64,000 nt of DNA from Natronincola ferrireducens. GTDB taxonomy: Bacteria; Bacillota; Clostridia; Peptostreptococcales; Natronincolaceae. The position numbers and the translations under genes were made by a program. Of this stretch, positions 1 to 8,409 are shown piece by piece. Under the pieces are notes generated by a model. The model had not been told where the DNA came from and did no database searches. It worked only from the letters and a program-made list of their open reading frames with translations. The stretch's first letter is position 1. Every line of letters starts with the position of its first letter. The stretch spans positions 310,001 to 374,000 of the forward strand of contig NZ_FNFP01000002.1 in NCBI RefSeq assembly GCF_900100845.1. Reading direction: 5' to 3'.

Positions 1-444
1 TGTATTATTTGCCCCTAGTTCTCTGGCTCTTGCAGTCATGAGGACTGCAAATTCCTCTATAGAACCACTGACCTCATAGGCTATAGCTTCTGCCGCATCA
101 TTACCTGACCTCAACATTAGCCCATAGAGTAGATCAATCATCCTTACTTTTTCATTTGCTTCTAAATATATAGAAGAGCCCTCTACCCCCTGAGCCTTTG
201 GATGAATCTCCACTTTTTTATCTAAGGGAATATTTTCAATAGCCAAAAGTGCTGTCATAATTTTAGTAGTACTAGCCATTGGTAGTTCTTCAAAAATATT
301 TTTTTCATATAATATTCTACCAGTTTCTACATCCATCACAATTCCAGCTTTACCATTACACTGTATCTCCTCAGCCCACACCTGATGGGGAGATATTAAA
401 TGAAAAACCAGCATCACTACTACAAGTGCTGCTTTCTTATACAT
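1..444 (-). CDS. D-alanyl-D-alanine carboxypeptidase, N-terminal part (cut by window edge)
   Basis: This is a serine DD-peptidase of family S11 (PBP5-like), which trims the terminal D-Ala from peptidoglycan stem peptides outside the membrane. I translated 148 codons from an ATG at 444. A signal peptide of about 24 residues ends at VWA-E, the active-site SxxK motif reads STTK near residue 62, and the second motif reads SGN (LRSGNDAAEA). A GAGGT-type ribosome site precedes the ATG. The rest, including KTG, lies beyond position 1. It is a paralogue of the complete enzyme at 7081-8244. It may be the sporulation dacF, but that cannot be decided here. Confidence 0.9.
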   Translation of the reverse strand, partial: MYKKAALVVVMLVFHLISPHQVWAEEIQCNGKAGIVMDVETGRILYEKNIFEELPMASTTKIMTALLAIENIPLDKKVEIHPKAQGVEGSSIYLEANEKVRMIDLLYGLMLRSGNDAAEAIAYEVSGSIEEFAVLMTARARELGANNT

Positions 445-529
445 AGCACTTACCTCATTTCATATAATAAATAATGTACGTAAATTATTATGAACAAAAG
501 TGAGGGTTATCATTCTAAAAAAGCCATAA

Positions 530-564
530 AAAATGATAAGTAATGTTTCATTACTTATCATTTT
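530..564 (-). terminator. Rho-independent terminator after the MazG-like gene
   Basis: A perfect 16-bp inverted repeat (530-545 with 549-564) with a 3-nt loop is followed on the minus strand by a T-rich stretch. It overlaps the stop codon of the MazG-like gene. Confidence 0.85.
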
Positions 565-976
565 GTTCTTTTTTATCAAATTCATGGCGAATTTCACACC
601 CAAATTCTTTAGCTAATTTTTCTGCTTCTCGTATATCCTCATTACCCCAAATGGACCAACCACCCTTTAAAGTTCCATCTACATAGATTTCAACCTTATC
701 TTCCTTAAAAATCATAATCTTGCTATTTCTTTTTTTCATTTGTTCTATTTGTCTATTAACTGATTCCTCCACATCTACATCTAAAACCTTCATGGCTATA
801 AATAAACAAGACATTGCATCCTGAAGTTCTCGTTTAGCTTTATCTAAATCATCCTTCATTAATGCCTTTAACGATTCTGCTACTTCTTCATTTAGGTGGC
901 TGATGGCAGTTTTAGCATCATTAGTAATATACTTTCTATTATCCCAAATCATTTCAACAGCATCTCTTATATCCAT
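551..976 (-). CDS. MazG-like nucleotide pyrophosphohydrolase domain protein
   Basis: A 141-residue protein with the all-alpha NTP pyrophosphohydrolase signature. EEVAE sits near residues 30-34 and ELQDA near 50-54, giving the ExxE...ExxD metal-binding pattern. The family hydrolyses (d)NTPs to the monophosphate, often as house-cleaning. Only one domain is present, so this is not full-length MazG. Residues ~95-141 (after the helical domain) look like a small extra segment of unknown role. GGGGGGAG precedes the ATG at good spacing. The gene is monocistronic, with its own terminator. The substrate cannot be told from sequence. Confidence 0.7.
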   Translation of the reverse strand: MDIRDAVEMIWDNRKYITNDAKTAISHLNEEVAESLKALMKDDLDKAKRELQDAMSCLFIAMKVLDVDVEESVNRQIEQMKKRNSKIMIFKEDKVEIYVDGTLKGGWSIWGNEDIREAEKLAKEFGCEIRHEFDKKEQNDK

Positions 977-1076
977 ATTCTCCCCCCTTTTTTATGGAAA
1001 TAACTTTGTTGTATATATTATACGATTATAATGAAAAACTTTCAAATCAATATTAAGATTACTTTATCTACAAAAG

Positions 1077-1103
1077 ATAGAGGATATAAAAAATATCCTC
1101 TAT
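1077..1103 (-). terminator. Terminator after ytfJ
   Basis: An 11-bp perfect stem (1077-1087 with 1093-1103) with a 5-nt loop, followed by CTTTT on the minus strand. It overlaps the ytfJ stop codon. Confidence 0.85.
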
Positions 1104-1555
1104 TCATAGGTAATTATATTGTTGGCTCCACCATCTGATTTTTCTTTATTACTGAACATACTTTGAATACTTTGAACAACCTTCGGTGCAGTAGTGATGA
1201 GGTTATCAATCATATTAGCCCTTTGATCAACTGGCATGAGCTTTATGTGCCCATTACCAACCACCATAAATGCTACAGGTTGTACAGAAACACCAGCACC
1301 AGCACCACCTGCAAAAGGAAACTTTTCCTTATCATATTTATTATTTTCATCCTCTTGACTTTGGTTATCTGAAGAATCTCTATTTACATAGTCACCACCT
1401 CCAGATGCAAATCCGAAGGATACCTTTGATATAGGTATGATTACTGTTCCATCTGGAGTTTCAACAGCATCTCCAACAATTGTGTTGACATCTACCATCT
1501 CTTTAATACTTTCCATTGTTGTTTTCATTAATGCTTCAATTGGATGCTCGCTCAA
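1100..1555 (-). CDS. ytfJ: Sporulation protein YtfJ (GerW family)
   Basis: GerW/YtfJ-family protein of about 150 residues, linked to spore formation and germination in Bacillus. Hallmarks are SEHPIEALMKTTMESIKEM at the start, VGDAVETPDGTVIIP, KVSFGFASGGG, a glycine-rich FAGGAGAGVSV and PVAFMVV. The frame is open from a GTG at 1567. I prefer the TTG at 1555 because it gives the family-typical start SEHPIE and a spaced GGTGG ribosome site; this is inference. It overlaps the end of the DUF2953 gene, so the two are translationally coupled. An acidic, low-complexity insert (DNQSQEDENNKYDKEK) breaks the core. Confidence 0.9.
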   Translation of the reverse strand: MSEHPIEALMKTTMESIKEMVDVNTIVGDAVETPDGTVIIPISKVSFGFASGGGDYVNRDSSDNQSQEDENNKYDKEKFPFAGGAGAGVSVQPVAFMVVGNGHIKLMPVDQRANMIDNLITTAPKVVQSIQSMFSNKEKSDGGANNIITYE

Positions 1556-2210
1556 ATTTTCCACCACCCTTAAGTTTTATTAAAAGCATTTTTATACCCG
1601 CATTTATAATATATCCTATTTTCAAGGTGACTATACAATGAAAAGTTGTTGTAAGCTTTTCAGAAGCATAACAAGGAATAACATTAATTTGGATATCCTT
1701 GAGTGTAAATCCAGTCTTCAAAAAAACAATAATATTAGACTTAATTGCCCACAAGAATCCACTTGCAATAGCTGTAACTGCCGCATCTTCTAATCCTATT
1801 TCAGTACACCACTGAATTTGATGAATGATAATTTTTCTATTAATATATTGGTAAACTTTCCAATATCTTCTATAAAAATATTTTATTAAATCTATCCCAG
1901 CTTTAATTTCATCAAAATTCAATCCCTCATTTTGTCCTTCCTCTCCACTAAGAGATGCCTCTGTCCTAGCTATTTTAGCTTTTTTATAAATCCTTGCCCT
2001 TATAATAGAACGTCCACCATCAAAAAAATCTACAAAAGGAATAGTTGTTTCATATTTTATCAATTCTTTTAACGCAGATATTCTAATATTAATTTCGTCA
2101 TTCTCCCCTTTTCTCATCATGCCCAAGTCAATCTTTATATTGACAAAGAGAATCCCTATGAATAGTGTTAAAAAAGTAACAAAGCCTATTAATAAGTAAT
2201 ATAGCATCAA
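1536..2210 (-). CDS. DUF2953 domain-containing membrane-anchored protein
   Basis: A 224-residue protein with one N-terminal membrane segment (about residues 4-24), a charged middle part and a hydrophobic C-terminal half containing CTEIGLEDAAVTAIASG and IVTLKIGYIINAGIKML, typical of DUF2953. Function is unknown. In Clostridia the family recurs next to ytfJ and scpAB, as here, which suggests a sporulation link (inference). It overlaps ytfJ and follows the scpB terminator, so the pair forms its own transcription unit. Confidence 0.8.
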   Translation of the reverse strand: MMLYYLLIGFVTFLTLFIGILFVNIKIDLGMMRKGENDEINIRISALKELIKYETTIPFVDFFDGGRSIIRARIYKKAKIARTEASLSGEEGQNEGLNFDEIKAGIDLIKYFYRRYWKVYQYINRKIIIHQIQWCTEIGLEDAAVTAIASGFLWAIKSNIIVFLKTGFTLKDIQINVIPCYASEKLTTTFHCIVTLKIGYIINAGIKMLLIKLKGGGKFERASN

Positions 2211-2312
2211 ATCACCTCAAAACCGTAGTATTACTATTTTTTCCATTTTTTCTTATTATAGACTTATTTGTTTATTCTATTTTAATAATAAAACTTCTGA
2301 CTAAACTCCACT

Positions 2313-2358
2313 ATAAAAGCCACCCCTTCTTAGATGATTTAGAATGAGTGGCTTTTAT
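2313..2358 (-). terminator. Terminator after scpB
   Basis: An 11-bp stem (ATAAAAGCCAC at 2313-2323 with its complement at 2348-2358), followed by TTTATAG on the minus strand, just past the scpB stop. Confidence 0.8.
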
Positions 2359-2361
2359 CAT

Positions 2362-2928
2362 TTATTTAGTGAAAATGTCTCTTACTTCCTCCTCCTGCTG
2401 CTCCTGCGTTAGTAATTTAAATTCACTTATATCTGGGAGCTCCTCAAGGGATTTCAATCCAAATGTTTTTAAAAAATTTAAAGTAGTACCGTAGACGATA
2501 GGTCGACCTATTCTCTCTAATCTCCCCTGCTCTTCTATTAAATTCTTTTCTTGTAGGGTACTAATTGCCTTATCGCACTTAACCCCTCGAACCTCTTCAA
2601 TGTCTACTTTAGTAATAGGCTGTTTATAAGCTATAATTGCCAATGTTTCCATTGCAGCTTGTGTTAGACCTTTGTTTTGCTTAGGCTCTACGAGGTTTTT
2701 AATATAGTTATAATGTTCAGGTCTTGTTGACAGTTGGTAATAATCATTCATTTCAATAATTTGTATACCTCTCTTATGAAAATTAAAGTCATTCATCATA
2801 TCTTTTAAAACAGCTTTTACTTCATTACTATCTATTGATAAAGCTCGGCTTAATTCCTTAGACGATATTGGCTCCGACCATACAAACAATATTGCTTCTA
2901 TAATTGATTTCATTTCCTCTTTATCCAT
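2362..2928 (-). CDS. scpB: Segregation and condensation protein B
   Basis: ScpB, the winged-helix (kite) subunit of the SMC-ScpA-ScpB condensin that compacts and separates chromosomes. Recognisable segments are EAILFVWSEPISSKEL, TQAAMETLAIIAYKQPIT and VRGVKCDKAISTLQEKNLIEE, followed by GRPIVYGTT. The length, about 188 residues, is normal. The ATG at 2928 is preferred over the in-frame GTG at 2937 because AGAGGTG then sits 6 nt upstream. It lies 22 nt downstream of scpA in the same operon. Confidence 0.95.
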   Translation of the reverse strand: MDKEEMKSIIEAILFVWSEPISSKELSRALSIDSNEVKAVLKDMMNDFNFHKRGIQIIEMNDYYQLSTRPEHYNYIKNLVEPKQNKGLTQAAMETLAIIAYKQPITKVDIEEVRGVKCDKAISTLQEKNLIEEQGRLERIGRPIVYGTTLNFLKTFGLKSLEELPDISEFKLLTQEQQEEEVRDIFTK

Positions 2929-2950
2929 AAACAACACCTCTGGTAATTTC

Positions 2951-3688
2951 CTAATTTATTCCTTCTATTGTTATACCGTCAAAACATTTTTCTTGTATAA
3001 CCTTTACTTTCTTCATTTTCATCAATTCTAATAAGGCTAAAAATGTGACAACAATCTCTATTTTATCTGTTAACGATGTAAAAATACTAGTAAAGCAGAT
3101 TCTTTTATCTATTTCTAGTTTTTTCATAATACTATTTAACTTATCTTCTATTGTTACTGGCTCTCTATTTATTTGTCTTATATGAGACAAGGCTTCATTC
3201 CTTTGATTACTCTTATTAAAAAGCATCTTGTTAAAAACATTTATTAAGTCCTTAACCTCTAAATTTTCAAAAACTGTATCATATTTAGAGGATTCTATAA
3301 GGATTTCTTCCCTCTGTTTAAAGAATAATTTGTTATAGTAAACTTCTCTCTTCCTCAATTCTTCTGCCACAGCTTTATATTTTTTGTATTCTAGTAATCG
3401 TTTCACCAATTGACTCCTAGGGTCAATGTCTTCTTCAACTTCTTCATCCTCTAAGACTTCATTAGGCAAGAGAATTTTAGATTTGATCTCTATTAATGTA
3501 GCTGCCATTACCAAAAACTCACTGGCAATATCTAAATCTAATTTTTCCATTTCATAAAGATAATAAAGATATTGTTCCGTAATTTCATTAACAGGTATAT
3601 CATAAAGATCAATTTTGTTTTTTTCTATAAGATGGAATAATAGGTCAAAGGGACCTTCAAAAGCTTCTATTTTTATTGTATAGCCCAT
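2951..3688 (-). CDS. scpA: Segregation and condensation protein A
   Basis: The kleisin subunit of bacterial condensin, which bridges the SMC heads. The 245-residue protein has the conserved N terminus (FEGPFDLLFHLIEKNKIDLYDIP), DIASEFLVMAATLIEIKSK, and a C-terminal winged helix with FLALLELMKMKKVKV. A GGAGGAATTAA ribosome site precedes the ATG. It follows the M50 protease gene with 10 nt between them and precedes scpB. Confidence 0.95.
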   Translation of the reverse strand: MGYTIKIEAFEGPFDLLFHLIEKNKIDLYDIPVNEITEQYLYYLYEMEKLDLDIASEFLVMAATLIEIKSKILLPNEVLEDEEVEEDIDPRSQLVKRLLEYKKYKAVAEELRKREVYYNKLFFKQREEILIESSKYDTVFENLEVKDLINVFNKMLFNKSNQRNEALSHIRQINREPVTIEDKLNSIMKKLEIDKRICFTSIFTSLTDKIEIVVTFLALLELMKMKKVKVIQEKCFDGITIEGIN

Positions 3689-3698
3689 TTAATTCCTC

Positions 3699-4322
3699 CT
3701 AAATTATATAAATAACTAAACCCATTAACATATTAAGCATATAAGTTACTATAGGAAATAACATCTTATTAATAATACGGAAGTAAACTAATAAAAATAA
3801 TAGAACATAAGAATACTTCTGTAGTTCATAATATTTATATTCAAAACGACTAGGTAAGATAGTTAAAAGTAGTTTTGATCCATCTAAAGGAGGTATAGGA
3901 AATAAATTAAATACCGCCAATACTAAGTTAATAAATATAGCAAAATACAACAAATCATAGATAAATACACTTAATTCAAACTTTATGGCTAACCCTAGTC
4001 CTAGTGTTAAGAATACTGCCAATATAATATTAGAGATAGGACCAGCAATAGATACAATGAAATATCCAGCCTTTCTATTAACAAAATTATTGGGATTAAT
4101 AGGAACTGGTTTAGCCCATCCAAATCTAAAAAATATAAGCATTAGAAAGCCTACAATATCAATATGAGACATTGGATTCAAGGTCAATCTCCCATAATGC
4201 TTAGCTGTAGGATCTCCTAATAGATAGGCACTATATGCATGAGAAAATTCATGGACTGTTAGTGCCAATAATATTCCTGGTAAGGTTAGTAAAATTGTAG
4301 TTAAATCTAGATTAAACACCAT
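3699..4322 (-). CDS. Site-2 protease family (M50) membrane metalloprotease
   Basis: A multi-pass membrane zinc protease of the SpoIVFB/YwhC-like short M50 group. The zinc site HExxH is seen as HEFSHAYSAYLLGDPTA and the third ligand region as NLFPIPPLDGSKLL. Five or six hydrophobic segments span about 207 residues. I choose the ATG at 4322, preceded by GGGGGGAG, over the upstream in-frame start at 4361 that would overlap the preceding gene by 50 nt. The 11-nt overlap with the upstream gene suggests coupling. The substrate is unknown; this subfamily is generally distinct from SpoIVFB itself. Confidence 0.9.
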   Translation of the reverse strand: MVFNLDLTTILLTLPGILLALTVHEFSHAYSAYLLGDPTAKHYGRLTLNPMSHIDIVGFLMLIFFRFGWAKPVPINPNNFVNRKAGYFIVSIAGPISNIILAVFLTLGLGLAIKFELSVFIYDLLYFAIFINLVLAVFNLFPIPPLDGSKLLLTILPSRFEYKYYELQKYSYVLLFLLVYFRIINKMLFPIVTYMLNMLMGLVIYII

Positions 4323-6945
4323 CTCTCCCCCCCTTGATTTCCTCATATAGTCTATAGGCATAGTTTATTTCATCTCTTCTATCATATATTTCCCCAAGAA
4401 CCTTAGCTTTAAGTATAGCGTCAAAAATTATTTTATAGGTTGGTCCTGGCTTTATATTTAAATCCACCAAATCCTTTCCCGATATGCTGGCTTTTATATT
4501 TCTTAGGTTCACCATATAGTACGTAATATAATGTCTTATATATCCATTAGTACAATTGTTATAGTAAAATATCAACCCCTCCATACTATGTTTATGTAAT
4601 GTATTATAGAGTGTATACCTGTCTAAGTCTTCTGTATCAAGGATTTTATAAGTATGCTCTTTTTCCTCCAATGTAGCTTGTATATTTAAGATTGATGATT
4701 TATGGGGAACAAATTTATTGATTACCTGGAAAATTTCATCAATAGGTAAATCATCTAACAACTCCATGATAACAATAAGCTTCTTATTTACTTTTTCTTT
4801 GTAGAAGGTGCTAAAAACTTCAATAGATTTTTGAATGTCCTTTACTTTATTTATCTTTATATCGGTAACTATAAGCTGGGGGTGCAGGGCCTGAAAAATA
4901 TTGTAATGATTAAGAAGAGATAATATATTTTTATCTAAATATCTATCATCTAGGAGCAAGAGAATCTCTTCTCGAATTCTATCAACACTTACTTTACCTA
5001 TCATACCATCCTTGATAGCTTCCTCTATAAAATTATTAGTTTCATCTTCGATCCTAAAGCCTAACCTGGAGGCGAAGCGGAGTGCCCTTAAAATTCTAGT
5101 AGGGTCTTCAATAAAGCTTAGATTATACAATACTCTAATTTTCTTATGTCTCATATCCTCCAAACCACCAAAATAATCAATCAGTCTTCCAAAGCTATCT
5201 TTATTAACTTGAATAGCCATACAGTTTATGGTGAAATCCCTTCGAAAAAGATCATTCCATATTGAACTTCGCTCCACAACTGGTAATGCAGCAGGATATT
5301 CATAATACTCCCTTCGTGAAGTTACAACATCTAATGTATTACCATTTTCAAGTTCAATACAAGCTGTTCCAAACTCCTTATGCTCTATTAAATTTCCACC
5401 TAACCTACTATGTAATTCATTGGCAAATAGAAGTCCATCCCCCTCTATGACTAAATCTATATCTAAATTTTCTTTTCCTAATAATAAATCCCTAACAAAT
5501 CCACCTACTACAAAAACCTTTTTATCTAAATAATCTCCCACCTCTCCTGCAGTCTTCAGAAGATAATAGATATCCTTAGGTAGCTGTTTAATCTTTTCCT
5601 TGCAATTTACCGTTTCTTCCGTTGTCTCTTGAAAATTTTCCTTGTACCAATAGGGATGACTTTGTCCATGAAGCATTCTTAACAAATCCGTTCTAGTTAC
5701 AATACCAATGATTTTTTTACCTTCTACTACAGGCAATCTTCCAATATTATTTTTAACTAACAAATCATTAATTTCAGCTAAGGATGTGTTAGACTCAATA
5801 GTTTTAACATCCCTTGTCATAAAACCTTTAACAGGAGCATGACTAAGACTATGTATCATAGCTTTGTCTATATCTGTTCTAGATATAATACCAATGATAT
5901 GATTGTCTTTTATGACGGGCATTCCTGTATGTCCATACCTCAGCATAATCTTATTAACTTCTTCTACTGTCATATTCTCTTTAACTGTTTTAACAGGATA
6001 ATTCATTATATCCTTAGCGGTTATCTGGGGCTTGATTTTTCTATGTAAATTCTCTAACACTACTTCTTTTATGTTTTGCAAGTCACCATGCTTTATAGTA
6101 GCTGAAGCAGCTCCAGCATGGCCACCTCCCTTAAATTCTTGTAAAATATGAGGTATATTAATCTCTTCCTTTGAACTTCTACCTATAATATAACAGCGGT
6201 TTTCCATTTCTACAATGAGGAATACTGCATCACAATTTTGGAGCCCAAGCATTTTGCTAGCTATGTAGCCTAATTCCCCAATGTATAGGTCGCTTTTATA
6301 AAGGGAAACAATCACTTTATAGTGATTAATTTCTATAGTTTCCATGTTTAACAAAAGAGATAAAAACAACTGATTGTAATCCTTACCAAAGGAGCCTTCC
6401 ATATATTCATTGACGATTGCTAGATCTGCATTCTTTGTTAAAAGATAAGCTACTGCCTCTGCATCCTGAGGCTTTGTATGGGGTAGCGTTAAGCAGTTTG
6501 TATCAGCATAAATACCTAAAGCAAATAAAGTGGCCTCAAAAGATGTAATAGTAATATTTTTTCTCTTAATTTCTTCTATTAAAATACTAGTGCAAGCTCC
6601 ATAAGGTTTTATTATTTTTTTAGCATCCTTGATAGTATCATGGGATGATTCCATATGATGATCATAAATAACAATAGAACTACTGTCTTTTTTAAACGCC
6701 TTAAACTTTCCTATTCTTTTAAGGGAATTAGTATCAACAATGATTAATTCCTCGATATCATCAATAGCGATAGTGCTAGCCTGTTTTATAGGTAGTATGT
6801 TTTTATAAAGACTATAAAATTTTTTCACATCATTGCTTACCTTTCCAGAAAAAACCATAATAGCTTCTGGATAAATTTTTGAGCAAGCCACCATACTGGC
6901 AATTCCATCAAAATCCAAATTCTCATGACTGATAATTACCTTCAT
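4312..6945 (-). CDS. DHH-CBS-CBS tRNA nucleotidyltransferase (A-adding type) fusion
   Basis: An 877-residue fusion. Residues about 1-300 are a DHH/DHHA1 phosphoesterase unit (LDFDGIAS, YDHH near 94-97, GGGHAGAAS near 272). Residues about 310-430 hold two CBS domains. From about 470 follows a poly(A) polymerase/CCA-type head (GGFVRDLLLG, DIDLVIEGDG, RRDFTIN, EDPTRILRALRFASRLGF). The same architecture is known for A-adding tRNA-maturation enzymes such as that of Aquifex, where a partner adds CC. It probably acts on tRNA 3' ends. The role of the DHH part (possibly nuclease or nucleotide hydrolysis) and the CBS ligands are not evident. The first gene of the M50-scpA-scpB operon. Confidence 0.88.
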   Translation of the reverse strand: MKVIISHENLDFDGIASMVACSKIYPEAIMVFSGKVSNDVKKFYSLYKNILPIKQASTIAIDDIEELIIVDTNSLKRIGKFKAFKKDSSSIVIYDHHMESSHDTIKDAKKIIKPYGACTSILIEEIKRKNITITSFEATLFALGIYADTNCLTLPHTKPQDAEAVAYLLTKNADLAIVNEYMEGSFGKDYNQLFLSLLLNMETIEINHYKVIVSLYKSDLYIGELGYIASKMLGLQNCDAVFLIVEMENRCYIIGRSSKEEINIPHILQEFKGGGHAGAASATIKHGDLQNIKEVVLENLHRKIKPQITAKDIMNYPVKTVKENMTVEEVNKIMLRYGHTGMPVIKDNHIIGIISRTDIDKAMIHSLSHAPVKGFMTRDVKTIESNTSLAEINDLLVKNNIGRLPVVEGKKIIGIVTRTDLLRMLHGQSHPYWYKENFQETTEETVNCKEKIKQLPKDIYYLLKTAGEVGDYLDKKVFVVGGFVRDLLLGKENLDIDLVIEGDGLLFANELHSRLGGNLIEHKEFGTACIELENGNTLDVVTSRREYYEYPAALPVVERSSIWNDLFRRDFTINCMAIQVNKDSFGRLIDYFGGLEDMRHKKIRVLYNLSFIEDPTRILRALRFASRLGFRIEDETNNFIEEAIKDGMIGKVSVDRIREEILLLLDDRYLDKNILSLLNHYNIFQALHPQLIVTDIKINKVKDIQKSIEVFSTFYKEKVNKKLIVIMELLDDLPIDEIFQVINKFVPHKSSILNIQATLEEKEHTYKILDTEDLDRYTLYNTLHKHSMEGLIFYYNNCTNGYIRHYITYYMVNLRNIKASISGKDLVDLNIKPGPTYKIIFDAILKAKVLGEIYDRRDEINYAYRLYEEIKGGRDGV

Positions 6946-7010
6946 TCTACCGCTCCTTTGCTATGTTTGACTAATTCATTATAACATACATATATTTTAA
7001 CAAAAAGTAA

Positions 7011-7032
7011 AGCAGTACATTTCTGTACTACT
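7011..7032 (-). terminator. Terminator after the DD-carboxypeptidase gene
   Basis: A 9-bp stem with one mismatch (7011-7019 with 7024-7032) and a 4-nt loop. On the minus strand it is followed by TTACTTTTTG. Confidence 0.65.
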
Positions 7033-7080
7033 TCTAATTAGTATATCTAAATATTTATTTTAATATATCAAATGCTATAT

Positions 7081-8244
7081 CTAATGACCCATCATTCTTT
7101 GAAACATTCTACTCAACATATTTAACACTGATGCCCGTTCCACTGTTTCTGAACTTGTAATATCTACTTTTCCTATTTCTTTACCCTCTAATGTAACAAT
7201 AACTTCTCCTATTTTTTCTCCTTTAATTATTGGTGCTTTCACAGATTGAGGTAAAATAACTTCCTTTTTTACAGATCCTTCTTCCCCTTTTTTCACCAGT
7301 ACCTTTAAATCATCCTGACCTACAACCTTTACTTCCTGAACTCTTCCCTTTTCAACTGGTATACTTCCCAAAATCCCATCTTTTTCTACAATCTTTACTG
7401 TGTTAAAGTTTGCAAAACCATAATCCAGTAGCTTTGTTGTTTCACTAAATCGAATTGGAGAAGTAGGGGCTGCTAGTATAACGGCAATTAAACTTGTTGC
7501 TCCTCTAGTTGCTGAAGCTGACAAACAATATTTAGCCTCAGAGGTAGATCCAGTTTTTATTCCTGTACTACCTTTATATGTTCTAATTAATCGATTTGTA
7601 TTAACCAATTCCTGCGTAGAAGTAGTTCGTCTGCCTACATCCACCGTATCCATCCAAGTCGTTAACCATCGATGCACTTCTTTATGCTTTAATAGTTCTC
7701 GAGACATTAAAGCAACGTCATAGGCTGATGTAACATGTCCTTCTGCTGGAAGTCCATTTGTATTAACAAAGTTAGTATTTTCCATACCTAGTTCCTTAGC
7801 CCTAGCATTCATCTTTTCAATAAATAGCTCGTCAGTTCCAGCAATATGTTCAGCTATAGCAACACATGCATCATTTGCAGATCTTATTGCTATCCCCTTC
7901 ATCAAATTCTCTACTGTTTGAACCTCACCTGGTTCTAAGTAAATTTGTGTACCTCCCATAGAGGAAGCCCTTTCACTAACCACTACTTTATCTTCTAAGG
8001 TAATTTTATTACTTTCTAAACCCTCCATTACTAAGAGCATTGTCATAATCTTTGTTACACTGGCTGGTGGTAATGGTTCATGGATATTCTTTTCATAAAG
8101 AACTGTACCTGTTGATACATCCATTAGAATAGCTGCTTTACCATTTATATCGAAGGGCTGAGCGTAGGTTACAACTGCATAGTTGCTAAAAACCATAGTA
8201 ATTACAAATAGTATACAAATAACTTTAATAATGTTTTTTCTCAT
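7081..8244 (-). CDS. D-alanyl-D-alanine carboxypeptidase (PBP5/DacF type)
   Basis: A complete 387-residue S11 peptidase. It has a signal peptide (residues 1-28, ending near VTYAQ), SxxK as SVTK near 63-66, SxN as SAN near 121, and KTG in GIKTGSTSEAK. A PBP5-type C-terminal beta domain follows, and then a short amphipathic tail (VLNMLSRMFQRMMGH) that probably rests on the membrane. It removes the terminal D-Ala of pentapeptides and so limits cross-linking. A strong GGAGGAG site precedes the ATG. The gene stands between two terminators, so it is monocistronic. It could be dacF or dacB; its position in a sporulation-rich region does not decide this. Confidence 0.93.
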   Translation of the reverse strand: MRKNIIKVICILFVITMVFSNYAVVTYAQPFDINGKAAILMDVSTGTVLYEKNIHEPLPPASVTKIMTMLLVMEGLESNKITLEDKVVVSERASSMGGTQIYLEPGEVQTVENLMKGIAIRSANDACVAIAEHIAGTDELFIEKMNARAKELGMENTNFVNTNGLPAEGHVTSAYDVALMSRELLKHKEVHRWLTTWMDTVDVGRRTTSTQELVNTNRLIRTYKGSTGIKTGSTSEAKYCLSASATRGATSLIAVILAAPTSPIRFSETTKLLDYGFANFNTVKIVEKDGILGSIPVEKGRVQEVKVVGQDDLKVLVKKGEEGSVKKEVILPQSVKAPIIKGEKIGEVIVTLEGKEIGKVDITSSETVERASVLNMLSRMFQRMMGH

Positions 8245-8319
8245 AGTTCTCCTCCTTGTATCTATTTTAATGTTAGGTTTTCCATCAAAGGGTTTAGTTA
8301 TACAAGAAGGAATTTAGAA

Positions 8320-8349
8320 AAACAGAGACTTCCCTTACAGTCTCTGTTT
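8320..8349 (-). terminator. Terminator after deoB
   Basis: An 11-bp perfect stem (AAACAGAGACT at 8320-8330 with 8339-8349), followed by TTCT on the minus strand. It lies in the 165-nt gap between deoB and the carboxypeptidase gene. Confidence 0.8.
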
Positions 8350-8409
8350 ACCATCCTTTGTTGCTACCTCTTCTTTTTTCTTTTTTGATTGGTTGATTGC
8401 TTCAACTTC

